In this document: piece after piece, positions 1-8,698 of the stretch | Layout of the letters: each line of letters begins with the position of its first letter | Position numbering within the stretch: the first letter of the stretch is position 1 | Source: an uncultured Lachnospiraceae bacterium | Lineage (GTDB): Bacteria; Bacillota; Clostridia; Lachnospirales; Lachnospiraceae | DNA: 64,000 bases | Assembly: GCA_910577645.1 (NCBI GenBank) | Contig: CAJTOL010000006.1 | Coordinates: 62,001-126,000 of the forward strand | Direction of reading: 5' to 3' | Made by a program: the position numbers and the translations under genes | Notes under the pieces: model-generated | Seen by the model: the letters and a program-made list of their open reading frames with translations, nothing else | Told to the model about the DNA's origin: nothing | Database searches by the model: none

Positions 1-2
1 TT

Positions 3-995
3 GTCCCCGGCTCCCGTCTGGCTCTTGGAATTTCCCTTGGACGTGAGCTCACCCACTACTGCATCACCGATTTGCGCGGCGGGATTCGCGCACAAGGTAA
101 TTTCGAGTTGATGCCTGATGATTACGATTCCATGATCCATCAATTGCTGGAAATCCTGCATACCCTTAAAGGACGCCATATGACAGAGTGGGATCTTCTG
201 ATTGGTATCGGTATCGCGATCCCTGGTATCGTGAATCCCCATACCGGCATTGTAAAAAATCACGGTAATGAACGTCTCACCTGGCGCAACCAACCTTTAG
301 GAACCACCATCAGCCAGGCCGTTCATCTGCCTGTACGCGTGGAAAACAATGTTCGTGCCCGGGCCTGCGCCGTATCTTTGTTCCGCCCAAATCTGCTGGG
401 CACGGAATCTACCTTTGCCTTCTGCCATGTAGCATGGGGAATTGCCTGCCCCATCATGTTGGGGGACAACTCCTTCCGCAGCGAGACCTCAACCGCCGGA
501 GAAATCGGAAAGATGATTATAGACCCAAACCATAAAAATACCTCTTCTCCAGACTGCGGTTATCCAGGAAGCCTGGAAGCCCTTTCCAGTGCAGGGGCCA
601 TTCTCGCATCCTGCCGTCAGGCATTGCTGGACGGACATTGCACGGTTCTGCCAACCTTATGCTCAGGCCCGGATCATCTTACACTGGAACATATATTAAC
701 CGCTCAATTATACGGGGATACTGCTGTTTGCAAAATTCTTACCCAAGCGATGGAATATCTTGGCATCGCATTGGCTAATGTTGTCAGCTTTTTTAATCCC
801 CATCTTATTTTCCTCAGCGGTTCTTTGTTCCGCAATTCAGAAAATGTCGGAATTGTGCGTAATTCTTTATATACCTATGCATTCCGTTCCAGTGATGAAA
901 TGCTCCGATTAATTCACATGGATCTGGGCGAATATGGCGGCGCTGTCGGAGCTGCCGCAAGCTGTATCGAAAAATATTTTTTACGCAGCAGCTAG
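3..995 (+). CDS. ROK-family protein, probable transcriptional regulator (5' end outside window)
   Basis: The frame is open from base 3, so the N-terminus, including any winged-helix DNA-binding domain, lies upstream; the TTG at 72 is not the real start. The visible part has the ROK fold: DLRGGIRAQG in the first phosphate loop and GIAIPGIVNP further on. ROK sugar kinases carry END with a catalytic Asp; here it reads ENN. The zinc motif CxCGxxGCxE is reduced to DCGYPGSLE. Both losses point to a NagC/XylR-type sugar-sensing repressor rather than a kinase (inference). It faces the sulfatase genes across a shared terminator and could control that locus. Confidence 0.8.
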   Translation, partial: VPGSRLALGISLGRELTHYCITDLRGGIRAQGNFELMPDDYDSMIHQLLEILHTLKGRHMTEWDLLIGIGIAIPGIVNPHTGIVKNHGNERLTWRNQPLGTTISQAVHLPVRVENNVRARACAVSLFRPNLLGTESTFAFCHVAWGIACPIMLGDNSFRSETSTAGEIGKMIIDPNHKNTSSPDCGYPGSLEALSSAGAILASCRQALLDGHCTVLPTLCSGPDHLTLEHILTAQLYGDTAVCKILTQAMEYLGIALANVVSFFNPHLIFLSGSLFRNSENVGIVRNSLYTYAFRSSDEMLRLIHMDLGEYGGAVGAAASCIEKYFLRSS

Positions 996-1048
996 TGTTC
1001 CATCCGGCCGGTAATCAGACTGCCAGCGCCCAATACCAACTTTATATC

Positions 1049-1103
1049 AAAAAATGGGATGCTGCAAAATAAGGCGGTTTTATTTTGCAGCATCCCATTT
1101 TTC
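1049..1103. terminator. Bidirectional intrinsic terminator
   Basis: A near-perfect stem of about 22 bp around a 7-nt loop, with A and T runs at its ends, lies between the convergent ROK gene and sulfatase 1. It can end both transcripts. The stem contains GGGATGCTGCAAAATA, which resembles the ends of the dispersed repeat at 16196 and 43799. Confidence 0.85.
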
Positions 1104-1121
1104 TACTCATCTTTTTATAAA

Positions 1122-2720
1122 TTATTCGGCGCAAACACGCATAATCGCTGGTAAAGTTGCGCCTTCTGCTATCATTTGACGCACCTGCTCCTCTTTTTTC
1201 TCCGGTACCTTATCTCTTACCATCTCCCACATCATCTGAGGATTAAAGCGGGAATCATAGCGATAAGGAACCACATCCGCCGTTGCCTGCAGCCATTTCA
1301 GCATCTCCGTCTGCATCCGGACTACCACCTCTTTCAGCTCCGGAGCGTTAATGCGATTGGTTGTCTCGCCAGGATCTTCCTCAAGATCATAAAGTTCATC
1401 GGATTCTGTCAGACGGCTGATGTATTTATAGCGCCGTTCCCTCATCATGATACCTCGCCCGTGAGCCAGATCATTCGATTGAGCTTTCTTTTTCGGCCAA
1501 TACAAAAACGATTCCGGTGTTCCAAGAGGCCCGTCAATATGATATTCGTCGCAATGAGTCTCACCAGGCATACGTCCCCCCTCGCAGAACACCGCATCAC
1601 GGTGACTGCGGCTGCGTTTTTCAAGAACCGGCCGCAAACTGCGCCCATAATGAGTGTGGGAAGGTGTAACGCCGGCATAGTCCATCACTGTTGCATACAG
1701 ATCCACCAGCTCTACAAGAGCCGGACTAATTCCTGCATCTACGCCCTCCTCCTTCGGCGGCTTCACCAAGAAGGGCACCCGGGTCAGGCAGTCCTCAAAA
1801 CAATTCTGCGCCTTCTCCACCAAATCAAAATCGCCTGCATAATCGCCATGATCACTCATAAACAAAACCAACGTATTATCATAGATCCCTGCATCCTTTA
1901 ATGCCTGCATCATTCGTCCAAACTGTGCATCTATCTTCTGGCACATCCCCAGGTACACGCCTCGCAGCTGATTCCAATCTTCCTCTGTATAGTCATTCAT
2001 CCCTATATATTCCCGAAGCAGCGTTTCCATCTGCGGCTTTCCGCTGCACTGGCTGGCCCGAATGCGGGAAGGCAGCTTGCTGCGGTCTACGGCTGAAAAA
2101 TATGGTTCCTCGCAGCCATAGGGCACATGAGGCCACATCAACCCAAGAAACATACAAAGCGGCCTTTCATCCACCGGATTGAGAATACGCCGGGTCGCCG
2201 CCTCCACGGTTTCATCATCGCGATTTACGTTTCGTCCCTCAGAATCTAATCCCAGGCAGCCCTCATAGTGGGAATAATAGTCCTTGCTGCCGCGGGTTCC
2301 CCGCAGTTCCTTTATGGGGCCGGGGCTGTTCCCCCTGGACGCATAATGAATTTCATCGGCATTCTCTTCCATCCACCCTGGCACCTGGCCTGCAAACAAA
2401 TCGTTTCGGTCATTCATCCACACATAGTATCCTGCCCGTTTCAGTTCGCTAAACAGGGTATCATCACCGGGATGCAGGAGATAGCTCATGGTACGATGAC
2501 CGTGGACATGGGGATAAAGGCCCGTAAAAAAACTGCACCGGCTGGGTACGCAAACCGGATTCTGACAATATGCATGAGAAAAAGATACTGCCTCCGTACT
2601 GGCAAACGCATCCAGATTGGGCGTTTGCGCCGCCGGGTTTCCCATATGCCCCATAGTATCCCAGCGCATTTCATCCGGGTTGATAATCAGAATATTAGGT
2701 CTTCTCTTGTGATTCTCCAT
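1122..2720 (-). CDS. Type I sulfatase, Cys-type (sulfatase 1)
   Basis: Predicted sulfate-ester hydrolase of 532 residues. The N-terminal metal-binding strand is NILIINPDEMRWD, with DE where most members have DD. The active-site signature CVPSR starts at Cys57, the residue converted to formylglycine; this Cys-type needs an anaerobic sulfatase-maturating enzyme, which is not in the window. A second metal site is seen in FMSDHGD. No signal peptide or membrane segment is visible, so the enzyme is probably cytoplasmic. The ATG follows AGGAGG at good spacing. It is the last gene of the sulfatase 3-2-1 run and is the least like the other three. The sulfated substrate cannot be told from sequence. 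Confidence 0.9.
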   Translation of the reverse strand: MENHKRRPNILIINPDEMRWDTMGHMGNPAAQTPNLDAFASTEAVSFSHAYCQNPVCVPSRCSFFTGLYPHVHGHRTMSYLLHPGDDTLFSELKRAGYYVWMNDRNDLFAGQVPGWMEENADEIHYASRGNSPGPIKELRGTRGSKDYYSHYEGCLGLDSEGRNVNRDDETVEAATRRILNPVDERPLCMFLGLMWPHVPYGCEEPYFSAVDRSKLPSRIRASQCSGKPQMETLLREYIGMNDYTEEDWNQLRGVYLGMCQKIDAQFGRMMQALKDAGIYDNTLVLFMSDHGDYAGDFDLVEKAQNCFEDCLTRVPFLVKPPKEEGVDAGISPALVELVDLYATVMDYAGVTPSHTHYGRSLRPVLEKRSRSHRDAVFCEGGRMPGETHCDEYHIDGPLGTPESFLYWPKKKAQSNDLAHGRGIMMRERRYKYISRLTESDELYDLEEDPGETTNRINAPELKEVVVRMQTEMLKWLQATADVVPYRYDSRFNPQMMWEMVRDKVPEKKEEQVRQMIAEGATLPAIMRVCAE

Positions 2721-2754
2721 ATTTGAATATTCCTCCTATTGCAATTCCCACTGA

Positions 2755-4116
2755 CTACTCTTCCCACTGAGGGAGAATCTGTTCAAATACCGGCAGCACC
2801 GGATCATTGCTTCGCCGCATCTCCTGCCCCAACTCATTTCGAAGCCGGGCAAGGGTTTCTCCATAATCGGGATCCTTCGCCAGATTGTGCAGGGCATCCG
2901 GATCCTTCTCAAAATCATAAAGCTCTTCCCGGCACCGGTAATGGAACATCCGAACCCTTTCGGCTATCTCTTCATTCTCCTCTGCAGCGGCTTTCATCGC
3001 CTTATAGGTCAATCCCATCATGGATTCATTTTGGTAAAAGGTCTCCCCGTCCGCCCATGCATTAAATATATATCCGTATTTTTTATTCTGCACACAGCGC
3101 ATAGGATAAAAACGGCGTGCCGCGGTGCTGGTAAACTGAGTAAATACGCCGTCCCGCTCCGTCTGCTTTTCTCCCAGCAATAAGGGCAGATAGCTGCGCC
3201 CATCACTGAGAACCGGATTTTGAATCTCTAAAGCCTCCAGAATCGTCTCCATAAAGTCCACGCCTGCAATATAATCCGTGTTATTCCGGGAATTCGGTTG
3301 AATGTGCCTGGGCCAGCGGGCAATAAACGGTGTTTTGGTACTGTTTAAATAACAGTTTGCCTTTGAAAATGGAAATGCCATTCCATTGTCGCTCATAAAG
3401 ATAACCAGTGTATTTTCCTCCATACCGGAGTCTTTTAGCGCCTGTAAAACAGCTCCCATGGTCTCGTCACAGCGATGGCAGCTTGTATAATACTGAGCCA
3501 GTTCTTTCCGCACATCCGGCAGATCCGGCAAAAATCCCGGTATCCACGCTTCCTCCGGCTGATAGGTGCGGCTTGCATATGTATGGAAGCCAAAGAAACG
3601 AGTCAGCTCTTCCTCACTTCCGGCAAAGGGACGATGTGGATCATGAGAATTTGCCATCAGAAAGAAGGGTTTCCCGGCCTCTTTCGCATTCCGGAAAAAC
3701 TGAGCCGCATCCTTTCCATAAATATACGGGCTTCGTCCAAAGCAGTTTTGAGGATTCTGGGTGTCCTCAAAGTAATCCCACGCAAATTTGTGTACCGGCA
3801 TACAATGCTTGGTCTTTCCGATAATGCCGTTGTAATAACCATGTTCCCGCAAGATCTCCGGCAGGGTGGTTACATCCTCCCGAATCGGATCAAACCCGGG
3901 TGCCCCATTGTGATGAGGATACAGCCCTGTCAACATGCACTGACGGGAAGGCTGGCACACACCAATGCTCACATGGGCATGCTCAAACCGAATCCCCTCT
4001 GATGCAAGCTTGTCTAAATTTGGTGAAACATCCTCCACCGGACTTCCAAAGCAGCCGATTGTGTTATAGTTCATATCGTCCGCCAGCATTAACAATACAT
4101 TGGTTCCATTTCCCAT
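2755..4116 (-). CDS. Type I sulfatase, Cys-type (sulfatase 2)
   Basis: Predicted 453-residue sulfatase. The metal-binding start is NVLLMLADDMNYN, the formylglycine signature CQPSR has its Cys at residue 54, and the second metal site is IFMSDNGM. Its overall look (DDMNY, SHDPHRPF) is closest to heparan N-sulfatase-like members, but that assignment is tentative. There is no signal peptide. A first ATG at 4122 overlaps the stop of sulfatase 3 but sits one base from GGGAGG. The ATG at 4116 is 7 nt from it and is the better start. Tight packing with sulfatases 1 and 3 indicates one transcript. Confidence 0.9.
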   Translation of the reverse strand: MGNGTNVLLMLADDMNYNTIGCFGSPVEDVSPNLDKLASEGIRFEHAHVSIGVCQPSRQCMLTGLYPHHNGAPGFDPIREDVTTLPEILREHGYYNGIIGKTKHCMPVHKFAWDYFEDTQNPQNCFGRSPYIYGKDAAQFFRNAKEAGKPFFLMANSHDPHRPFAGSEEELTRFFGFHTYASRTYQPEEAWIPGFLPDLPDVRKELAQYYTSCHRCDETMGAVLQALKDSGMEENTLVIFMSDNGMAFPFSKANCYLNSTKTPFIARWPRHIQPNSRNNTDYIAGVDFMETILEALEIQNPVLSDGRSYLPLLLGEKQTERDGVFTQFTSTAARRFYPMRCVQNKKYGYIFNAWADGETFYQNESMMGLTYKAMKAAAEENEEIAERVRMFHYRCREELYDFEKDPDALHNLAKDPDYGETLARLRNELGQEMRRSNDPVLPVFEQILPQWEE

Positions 4117-4118
4117 AA

Positions 4119-5615
4119 TCATTCCTCCCGTAATTTTTTAAACATCTGAACTGCCCATGGCGTGGGTCCCACCTCCTTTTTGGTGCAGACAGGCGCTTCC
4201 AGTTCCTCCAGATTATTGGGACACTGCCAGCGTTCCCGGGGATCATCGTAATGGCACTGCATCAATATTTTCAGCTGATCCATCACCCAGCGCTCATGAA
4301 TCATTACTTCATCATAGCTTTTATACTGACGGGCATAGGATTTCAGGCAGGCGGCAATCTCCGGATACTGGCCAATTACGTTGGAAAGTTCTCCCGGATC
4401 CGCATCCATATTGTACAGACGCTCCTCCTCTTCCAGGCCTGAGTATGCAAACCATTTCCATTGCTTCCATTGAACCATACGTCCAAGGGCCGTCTCCCCG
4501 TTTGTCAGGTATGTGTACAGTTCACTGACTACCATGCGTTCCTCATCCGTTTCTCCGTTATCCTTTAGCTGAGGCGCCAGACTCTTTCCATCCCCCGGCA
4601 ATACCATAGCTCCCGCTATGTCGCAAACTGTCGGACCCACATCCAGCAGGCTAACCGGGCTTTCAATCCGCTTTCCTTTGGGTATTCCATCTCCTGCCAT
4701 AACAAAAGGAATGTGTACTGCAGGATCATAAAATACCTGCTTTCCATAATAGCCATGAGTACCATTCATGTCTCCATGATCCGATACATATAGAAATACG
4801 CCTTCCCGGCCGGTACGTTCCAGATAGCGCTGGAAGGCTTCATATACCTGTCCGATATGCCGGTCCTGCTGCTCCACCAAGCCATAATAAGCTGCTCTGG
4901 CTGCCCGGGCAACCTCCGGATCCGCCTCCTGAAGTTTCCCTTCCAAAGCCTTTCCTCCGTCAAAGTCTTCGCTTACATCCTCAAGACTGACTTTATCATA
5001 ATAATATTCATAAAGTTCCCTGGGAGCAACATAGGGGAAATGAGGACCGTAGGTACCCACTGTAATGAACTGGGGAGCCTCATGATCCTCTTCAAGATAT
5101 GCCAGGGCATTCTCTACCACATAACGGTCATAGGCCAGTACCGGGGAATCTCCCGGACCGATATATTTGACAGAACCATTTTCATCAAAACCAGTCACCC
5201 TGGACTTTGTCCCATCCGCCCGCACAGCAGGAGCCACGCCATTATGAAATACCGGCGTCCTCTCACCCGCAATCCGCCTGGAATATCCGTGCCGCTGATC
5301 CGGCCCTACAAAATGCATCCGCCCGCACAGCACCGTATCATATCCGGATGCATTCAAACTATGCAGAAACGTGGCCTGATCCGAATTGATGGAATTAAAG
5401 TTAAACAGCACTCCGTTATTGCTTGGAAGCTGGCCGGAGATCATGGCCGCCCGCGCCGGAACGCAAAGGGGGCAGGCCGTCATGGCACGGGTCATAACCG
5501 TACCGCAGGCCGCAATCCCATCCAAATTAGGGGTTCGCACAATCGGGTCCCCTGCATAACCCTGCAAACGATAAGAATGCTGATCAGACATATATAAAAG
5601 AATGTCTTTTTTCAT
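4119..5615 (-). CDS. Type I sulfatase, Cys-type (sulfatase 3)
   Basis: Predicted 498-residue sulfatase. It begins MKKDILLYMSDQHSY, without a secretion signal. The active-site signature is CVPAR with Cys51, an accepted CxPAR variant. LYVSDHGD gives the second metal site. It closely resembles sulfatase 4 along its length (shared RTPNLD, PLCVPAR, CGRMHFVG, DQRHG and RIAGE blocks), so the two are paralogues; both look like the choline-sulfatase branch, though the substrate is unknown. It is the first gene of the 3-2-1 group, preceded by an AAAGGGAAG ribosome site and by a promoter region shared with the divergent membrane-protein gene at 5708. Confidence 0.9.
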   Translation of the reverse strand: MKKDILLYMSDQHSYRLQGYAGDPIVRTPNLDGIAACGTVMTRAMTACPLCVPARAAMISGQLPSNNGVLFNFNSINSDQATFLHSLNASGYDTVLCGRMHFVGPDQRHGYSRRIAGERTPVFHNGVAPAVRADGTKSRVTGFDENGSVKYIGPGDSPVLAYDRYVVENALAYLEEDHEAPQFITVGTYGPHFPYVAPRELYEYYYDKVSLEDVSEDFDGGKALEGKLQEADPEVARAARAAYYGLVEQQDRHIGQVYEAFQRYLERTGREGVFLYVSDHGDMNGTHGYYGKQVFYDPAVHIPFVMAGDGIPKGKRIESPVSLLDVGPTVCDIAGAMVLPGDGKSLAPQLKDNGETDEERMVVSELYTYLTNGETALGRMVQWKQWKWFAYSGLEEEERLYNMDADPGELSNVIGQYPEIAACLKSYARQYKSYDEVMIHERWVMDQLKILMQCHYDDPRERWQCPNNLEELEAPVCTKKEVGPTPWAVQMFKKLREE

Positions 5616-5617
5616 AC

Positions 5618-5646
5618 TTGCTTCCCTTTCTGTGATATATTATAAT
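5618..5646. promoter_or_regulatory. Overlapping divergent promoters
   Basis: On the plus strand TTGCTT (5618-5623), a 17-bp spacer and TATAAT (5641-5646) form a good promoter for the gene at 5708. On the minus strand TATAAT at 5644-5639 could serve sulfatase 3, with no clear -35 box. The two -10 boxes overlap, so the promoters probably compete or need an activator. Confidence 0.5.
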
Positions 5647-5707
5647 GATGCCAGGATCAAAAGGTTATATATGACATCATATTTCCAAATTAAATCGAGG
5701 TGTTCTG

Positions 5708-6202
5708 ATGATTCCTTCCAAATTTATGATAAATCCCTTTAAATGTTTGGCCGCTATTGCCAGCAGTCTCTTATTTGCCGCTCTGGCTATAGCCATGGTA
5801 TCAACCGGCCGCTGGCTTTCTGTCTGCGTTTTCGGCCTTCTTGCCCTCCTATTTGGATATATTGGTCTGACAGCCGGATGTATCCTGCACCTGGATGATT
5901 CCGGCCTTTCCAAGACCCTGTTTGGTATTAAACTGCAGCATTTCTCCTGGACAGACATTGCAGAAGTAGGGGTAGCCGGAACCAGAGTCTTCAATCAAAA
6001 CAATCCGAAACGAGCCGGTTCCCTTTATCTGTATTTTTCACCGAAAGCTTTAAGCGAAGAAGAACGCTTTGACTTAATGCTCCGGTGGCCGCCGTCCAAA
6101 AGCACTCCGTACATGATCTTTGACAAGCAGCGTCTGACTGCTGTACAGCTTTTATGGGGAAAGAAAATTGAAAAATATAATGCCGGCGACGCTCTGTTCT
6201 AA
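5708..6202 (+). CDS. Small membrane protein with PH-like cytoplasmic domain
   Basis: A 164-residue protein with two hydrophobic segments near residues 10-32 and 36-55, then a soluble part (LSKTLFGIKLQHFSWTDI) that resembles bacterial PH-like domains of small membrane proteins. GAGGTG lies 5 nt before the ATG. It is the only gene on the plus strand inside the sulfatase block: it diverges from sulfatase 3 and its stop codon overlaps the stop of sulfatase 4 by four bases. Its role is unknown. The domain call rests on the hydrophobic hairpin plus a Trp-containing strand and is tentative. Confidence 0.7.
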   Translation: MIPSKFMINPFKCLAAIASSLLFAALAIAMVSTGRWLSVCVFGLLALLFGYIGLTAGCILHLDDSGLSKTLFGIKLQHFSWTDIAEVGVAGTRVFNQNNPKRAGSLYLYFSPKALSEEERFDLMLRWPPSKSTPYMIFDKQRLTAVQLLWGKKIEKYNAGDALF

Positions 6203-7659
6203 TGGGCGTATCGTTTGCTCTTTACCATGGGATCCGGTAAATGGCGCGCACACTCCGGCGCATGCCAGCGTTCCTCCGGTACATCCAGATCGCACTTTGT
6301 CAGAATCGGAAGATTTTTCCTCAAAAGCTCTGCATTCCGGTAAATCTGATCCACAGATTCACAAGTCTCCTCCATGGCATTTCGCAGACGGGCGGCTACA
6401 TCCGGATGCTCTGAAATTACATTTCTCTCTTCAGCCGGATCCGCTTCCAAATCATACAAAACATCCTGGCCGTCAAATCCATCAAAATGAATCAGTTTAT
6501 ATTTCCCCTGCTTTGCCATCTGGCCATAACTGAAAGTTCCGCTTATAAAACTAAACTCACCCCCCAGCTCTGAGACTACGATACGGGAGCTGTCATCTGC
6601 ATCTCCCGACAGCTGACCCCACAGGCTGATGCCATCAGCCGCCGGCATTGGGGGAGCTCCCGCTAATTCGCAAAGGGTTGGCCCCAGATCAATCAGAGAC
6701 GTAGCGCCTTTTATTCTCCGCCCGCAGGCAACTCCGTCGCCTGCGAAAATCATTGGCGTGTGGGCGGACTGCTCATAAAATGTACTCTTTCCGTAATAAC
6801 CCCGTGTGCCAATATGGTCGCCGTGATCGGATACATACACAAACACACCCTCATGACCGGTCCGCTTCAGATAGGCCTGAAAGGCATCGTAAACTTTCCC
6901 AATCTGCTGATCCTCAAACTCCACCATTCCATAATATGCCGCCCGCACAGCCCTGACCACCTCCGGGTCTGTGTCACGGAGAATTCTCCCCTTCAAAGCA
7001 GGATGCTCCGGATAATCAAAGCTTTCCTCAGGTACGTTAACCTTGTCCCGGTAATATTCGTAAAGCTCCTTCGGCGCCACATAAGGATGATGGGGACCAT
7101 AGGTTCCCACAAACAAGAGCTGAGGCTTTTCATGATCCTCTGCCAAATACTCCAAAGCATGATCCACCACATAGCGGTCAAACTCCAGGGTGGGAGAATT
7201 TCCTCCTCCGATGGCGCTTAAGCAGCTGGGGCCGCCCTGGGGAGTGCGATCATGGGCTCCCCTTTCCTGTGCGATAGCCTTTGGACGATTGGCATAGACC
7301 GGCGTCATTTCACCGGCAATTCGGGAAGAAAAGCCATGGCGCTGATCGCCGCCTACAAAGTGCATCCGTCCGCAAAGCACCGTCTCATAACCTGCAATAT
7401 TCAGGCAATGAGCAAACGTCGCCCTGTTGGAATCCAAAGCGGCAAAATTACTCATCACACCGCAGTTACTGGCCTGCTGCCCCGTCAGCATGGCCATTCT
7501 TGCCGGTACGCACAGCGGATACGCAGTATAGTTATTCTCCATCGCCGTTCCTTCTGCCGCAATCCGGTCAAGATTTGGCGTGCGTACCAGTTTATCTCCT
7601 GCATAGCCCTGCTGTGCATAAGAATGTTGGTCAGAGAGAAATACCAGTATATCTTTCAT
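6199..7659 (-). CDS. Type I sulfatase, Cys-type (sulfatase 4)
   Basis: Predicted 486-residue sulfatase starting MKDILVFLSDQHSY, with no signal peptide. The signature is CVPAR with Cys50; VYVSDHGD gives the second metal site. It is a clear paralogue of sulfatase 3. An upstream in-frame TTG (7686) and ATG (7671) exist, but GGTGATAGA just before 7659, and alignment with sulfatase 3, favour 7659. It lies downstream of the ABC importer genes, separated from them by a hairpin, and is probably transcribed with them, linking desulfation to uptake. Confidence 0.9.
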   Translation of the reverse strand: MKDILVFLSDQHSYAQQGYAGDKLVRTPNLDRIAAEGTAMENNYTAYPLCVPARMAMLTGQQASNCGVMSNFAALDSNRATFAHCLNIAGYETVLCGRMHFVGGDQRHGFSSRIAGEMTPVYANRPKAIAQERGAHDRTPQGGPSCLSAIGGGNSPTLEFDRYVVDHALEYLAEDHEKPQLLFVGTYGPHHPYVAPKELYEYYRDKVNVPEESFDYPEHPALKGRILRDTDPEVVRAVRAAYYGMVEFEDQQIGKVYDAFQAYLKRTGHEGVFVYVSDHGDHIGTRGYYGKSTFYEQSAHTPMIFAGDGVACGRRIKGATSLIDLGPTLCELAGAPPMPAADGISLWGQLSGDADDSSRIVVSELGGEFSFISGTFSYGQMAKQGKYKLIHFDGFDGQDVLYDLEADPAEERNVISEHPDVAARLRNAMEETCESVDQIYRNAELLRKNLPILTKCDLDVPEERWHAPECARHLPDPMVKSKRYAH

Positions 7660-7691
7660 TCTATCACCCATACTTTCTATTAACAATCACT

Positions 7692-7738
7692 ACCCTCAGT
7701 GGGCAAGGGACAAAGGCTGCCCCTGTTCACTGAGGGTA
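7692..7738 (-). terminator. Intercistronic hairpin between importer and sulfatase 4
   Basis: ACCCTCAGTG (7692-7701) pairs perfectly with CACTGAGGGT (7729-7738), and an inner GGGCA/TGCCC pair extends the stem. On the minus strand no U-run follows, so it looks more like an RNA-processing or attenuating hairpin than a full terminator. Confidence 0.55.
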
Positions 7739-7746
7739 AAAATATT

Positions 7747-8694
7747 CTACAACTCATCCACCCGGCAGCAGCGGACAAAATGTCCGGGAGACACTTCTTC
7801 CTGCTTTTGAGGCTGGAAGCAGGCCTCCGTCGCAAAACGGCAGCGCGCTGCAAAGCGGCAGCCCGGCTTGGGATCAATGGGGCTTGTAATCTCCCCCCGC
7901 AGGATCTCCCGTTTAATAGGATTATGAATATCTACAGAAGGAATTGCCGACAGAAGCGCCCGGGTATAAGGATGCAGCGGATTCCTAAACAGTTCTTTAG
8001 ACGAACACTTCTCCACTACCTGACCCAGATACATGACACAGATATCATCGGAAATATGCCGCACCACGCTCATATCATGGGTAACAAACATATAAGTCAG
8101 ACCCTTTTGCTGCTGTAATTTTTTAAGCAGATTCAGTACCTGCGCCTGAATTGACACATCCAGGGCAGAAACCGGTTCGTCGCATACCACAAACTCCGGA
8201 TTCAGGGCCAGCGCTCTGGCTATGCCAACACGTTGGCGGCGGCCGCCGTCCAGCTCGTGGGGATAAGCCATACGCAAACGGGCGTCAATCCCTACAAATT
8301 CCATTAATTCAGCTGTAGCGTTATCAATCTCGTTTTTCTTGTAGCGTTTTGACACTACCAGCGGTTCCCGTATCGTCGCATCTACGGTCTTACGGGGATC
8401 CAGGGAAGAATAGGGATCCTGGAAGATAATCTGCATTTTCTCCCGGGCCGCTTTCAATTCTTTTCCCTTAATGTTGGTAATATCATTTCCATTGAGCAAA
8501 ACCTGACCGCCGGTAGGAGGCTGCAGATGAATAATGGTTCGTCCCAGCGTGCTTTTTCCACATCCGGACTCTCCCACTACACCTAAAGTTTTTCCTTTTT
8601 CAATACTAAGGGTTACGTCATCCACAGCGTGCAAAAGTCCCCGCGGCGTTGGAAAATATTTCTTCAATCCCTTTACTTCAATTACTGGCTGCAT
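7747..8694 (-). CDS. Oligopeptide/oligosaccharide-type ABC importer ATPase (OppF/DppF-like)
   Basis: A 315-residue ATPase that powers the importer encoded upstream. Walker A is GESGCGKST and Walker B is FVVCDEP. The ABC signature reads LDGGRRQR rather than LSGGQ, a variant I believe is common in clostridial OppF proteins. The C-terminus has the HPYTRALLSAIP oligopeptide-transporter extension and a Cys cluster (GCRFAARC, CRC). The open frame continues upstream to 8889, but that part overlaps the partner ATPase gene; the ATG at 8694, 7 nt after GGGGGAG, is the real start. It is the last of five importer genes, and the context suggests sulfated oligosaccharides as cargo (inference). Confidence 0.92.
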   Translation of the reverse strand: MQPVIEVKGLKKYFPTPRGLLHAVDDVTLSIEKGKTLGVVGESGCGKSTLGRTIIHLQPPTGGQVLLNGNDITNIKGKELKAAREKMQIIFQDPYSSLDPRKTVDATIREPLVVSKRYKKNEIDNATAELMEFVGIDARLRMAYPHELDGGRRQRVGIARALALNPEFVVCDEPVSALDVSIQAQVLNLLKKLQQQKGLTYMFVTHDMSVVRHISDDICVMYLGQVVEKCSSKELFRNPLHPYTRALLSAIPSVDIHNPIKREILRGEITSPIDPKPGCRFAARCRFATEACFQPQKQEEVSPGHFVRCCRVDEL

Positions 8695-8698
8695 ACCG

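Noticed and set aside
72..995. TTG at 72 as start of the ROK gene
   Set aside because: The frame is open to the window edge and the upstream residues fit the ROK domain, so the gene is simply cut.
1176..5597. Several long plus-strand frames opposite the sulfatases
   Set aside because: They are antisense shadows: no ribosome sites, rich in His/Pro/Arg, and the minus strand carries clear enzyme motifs.
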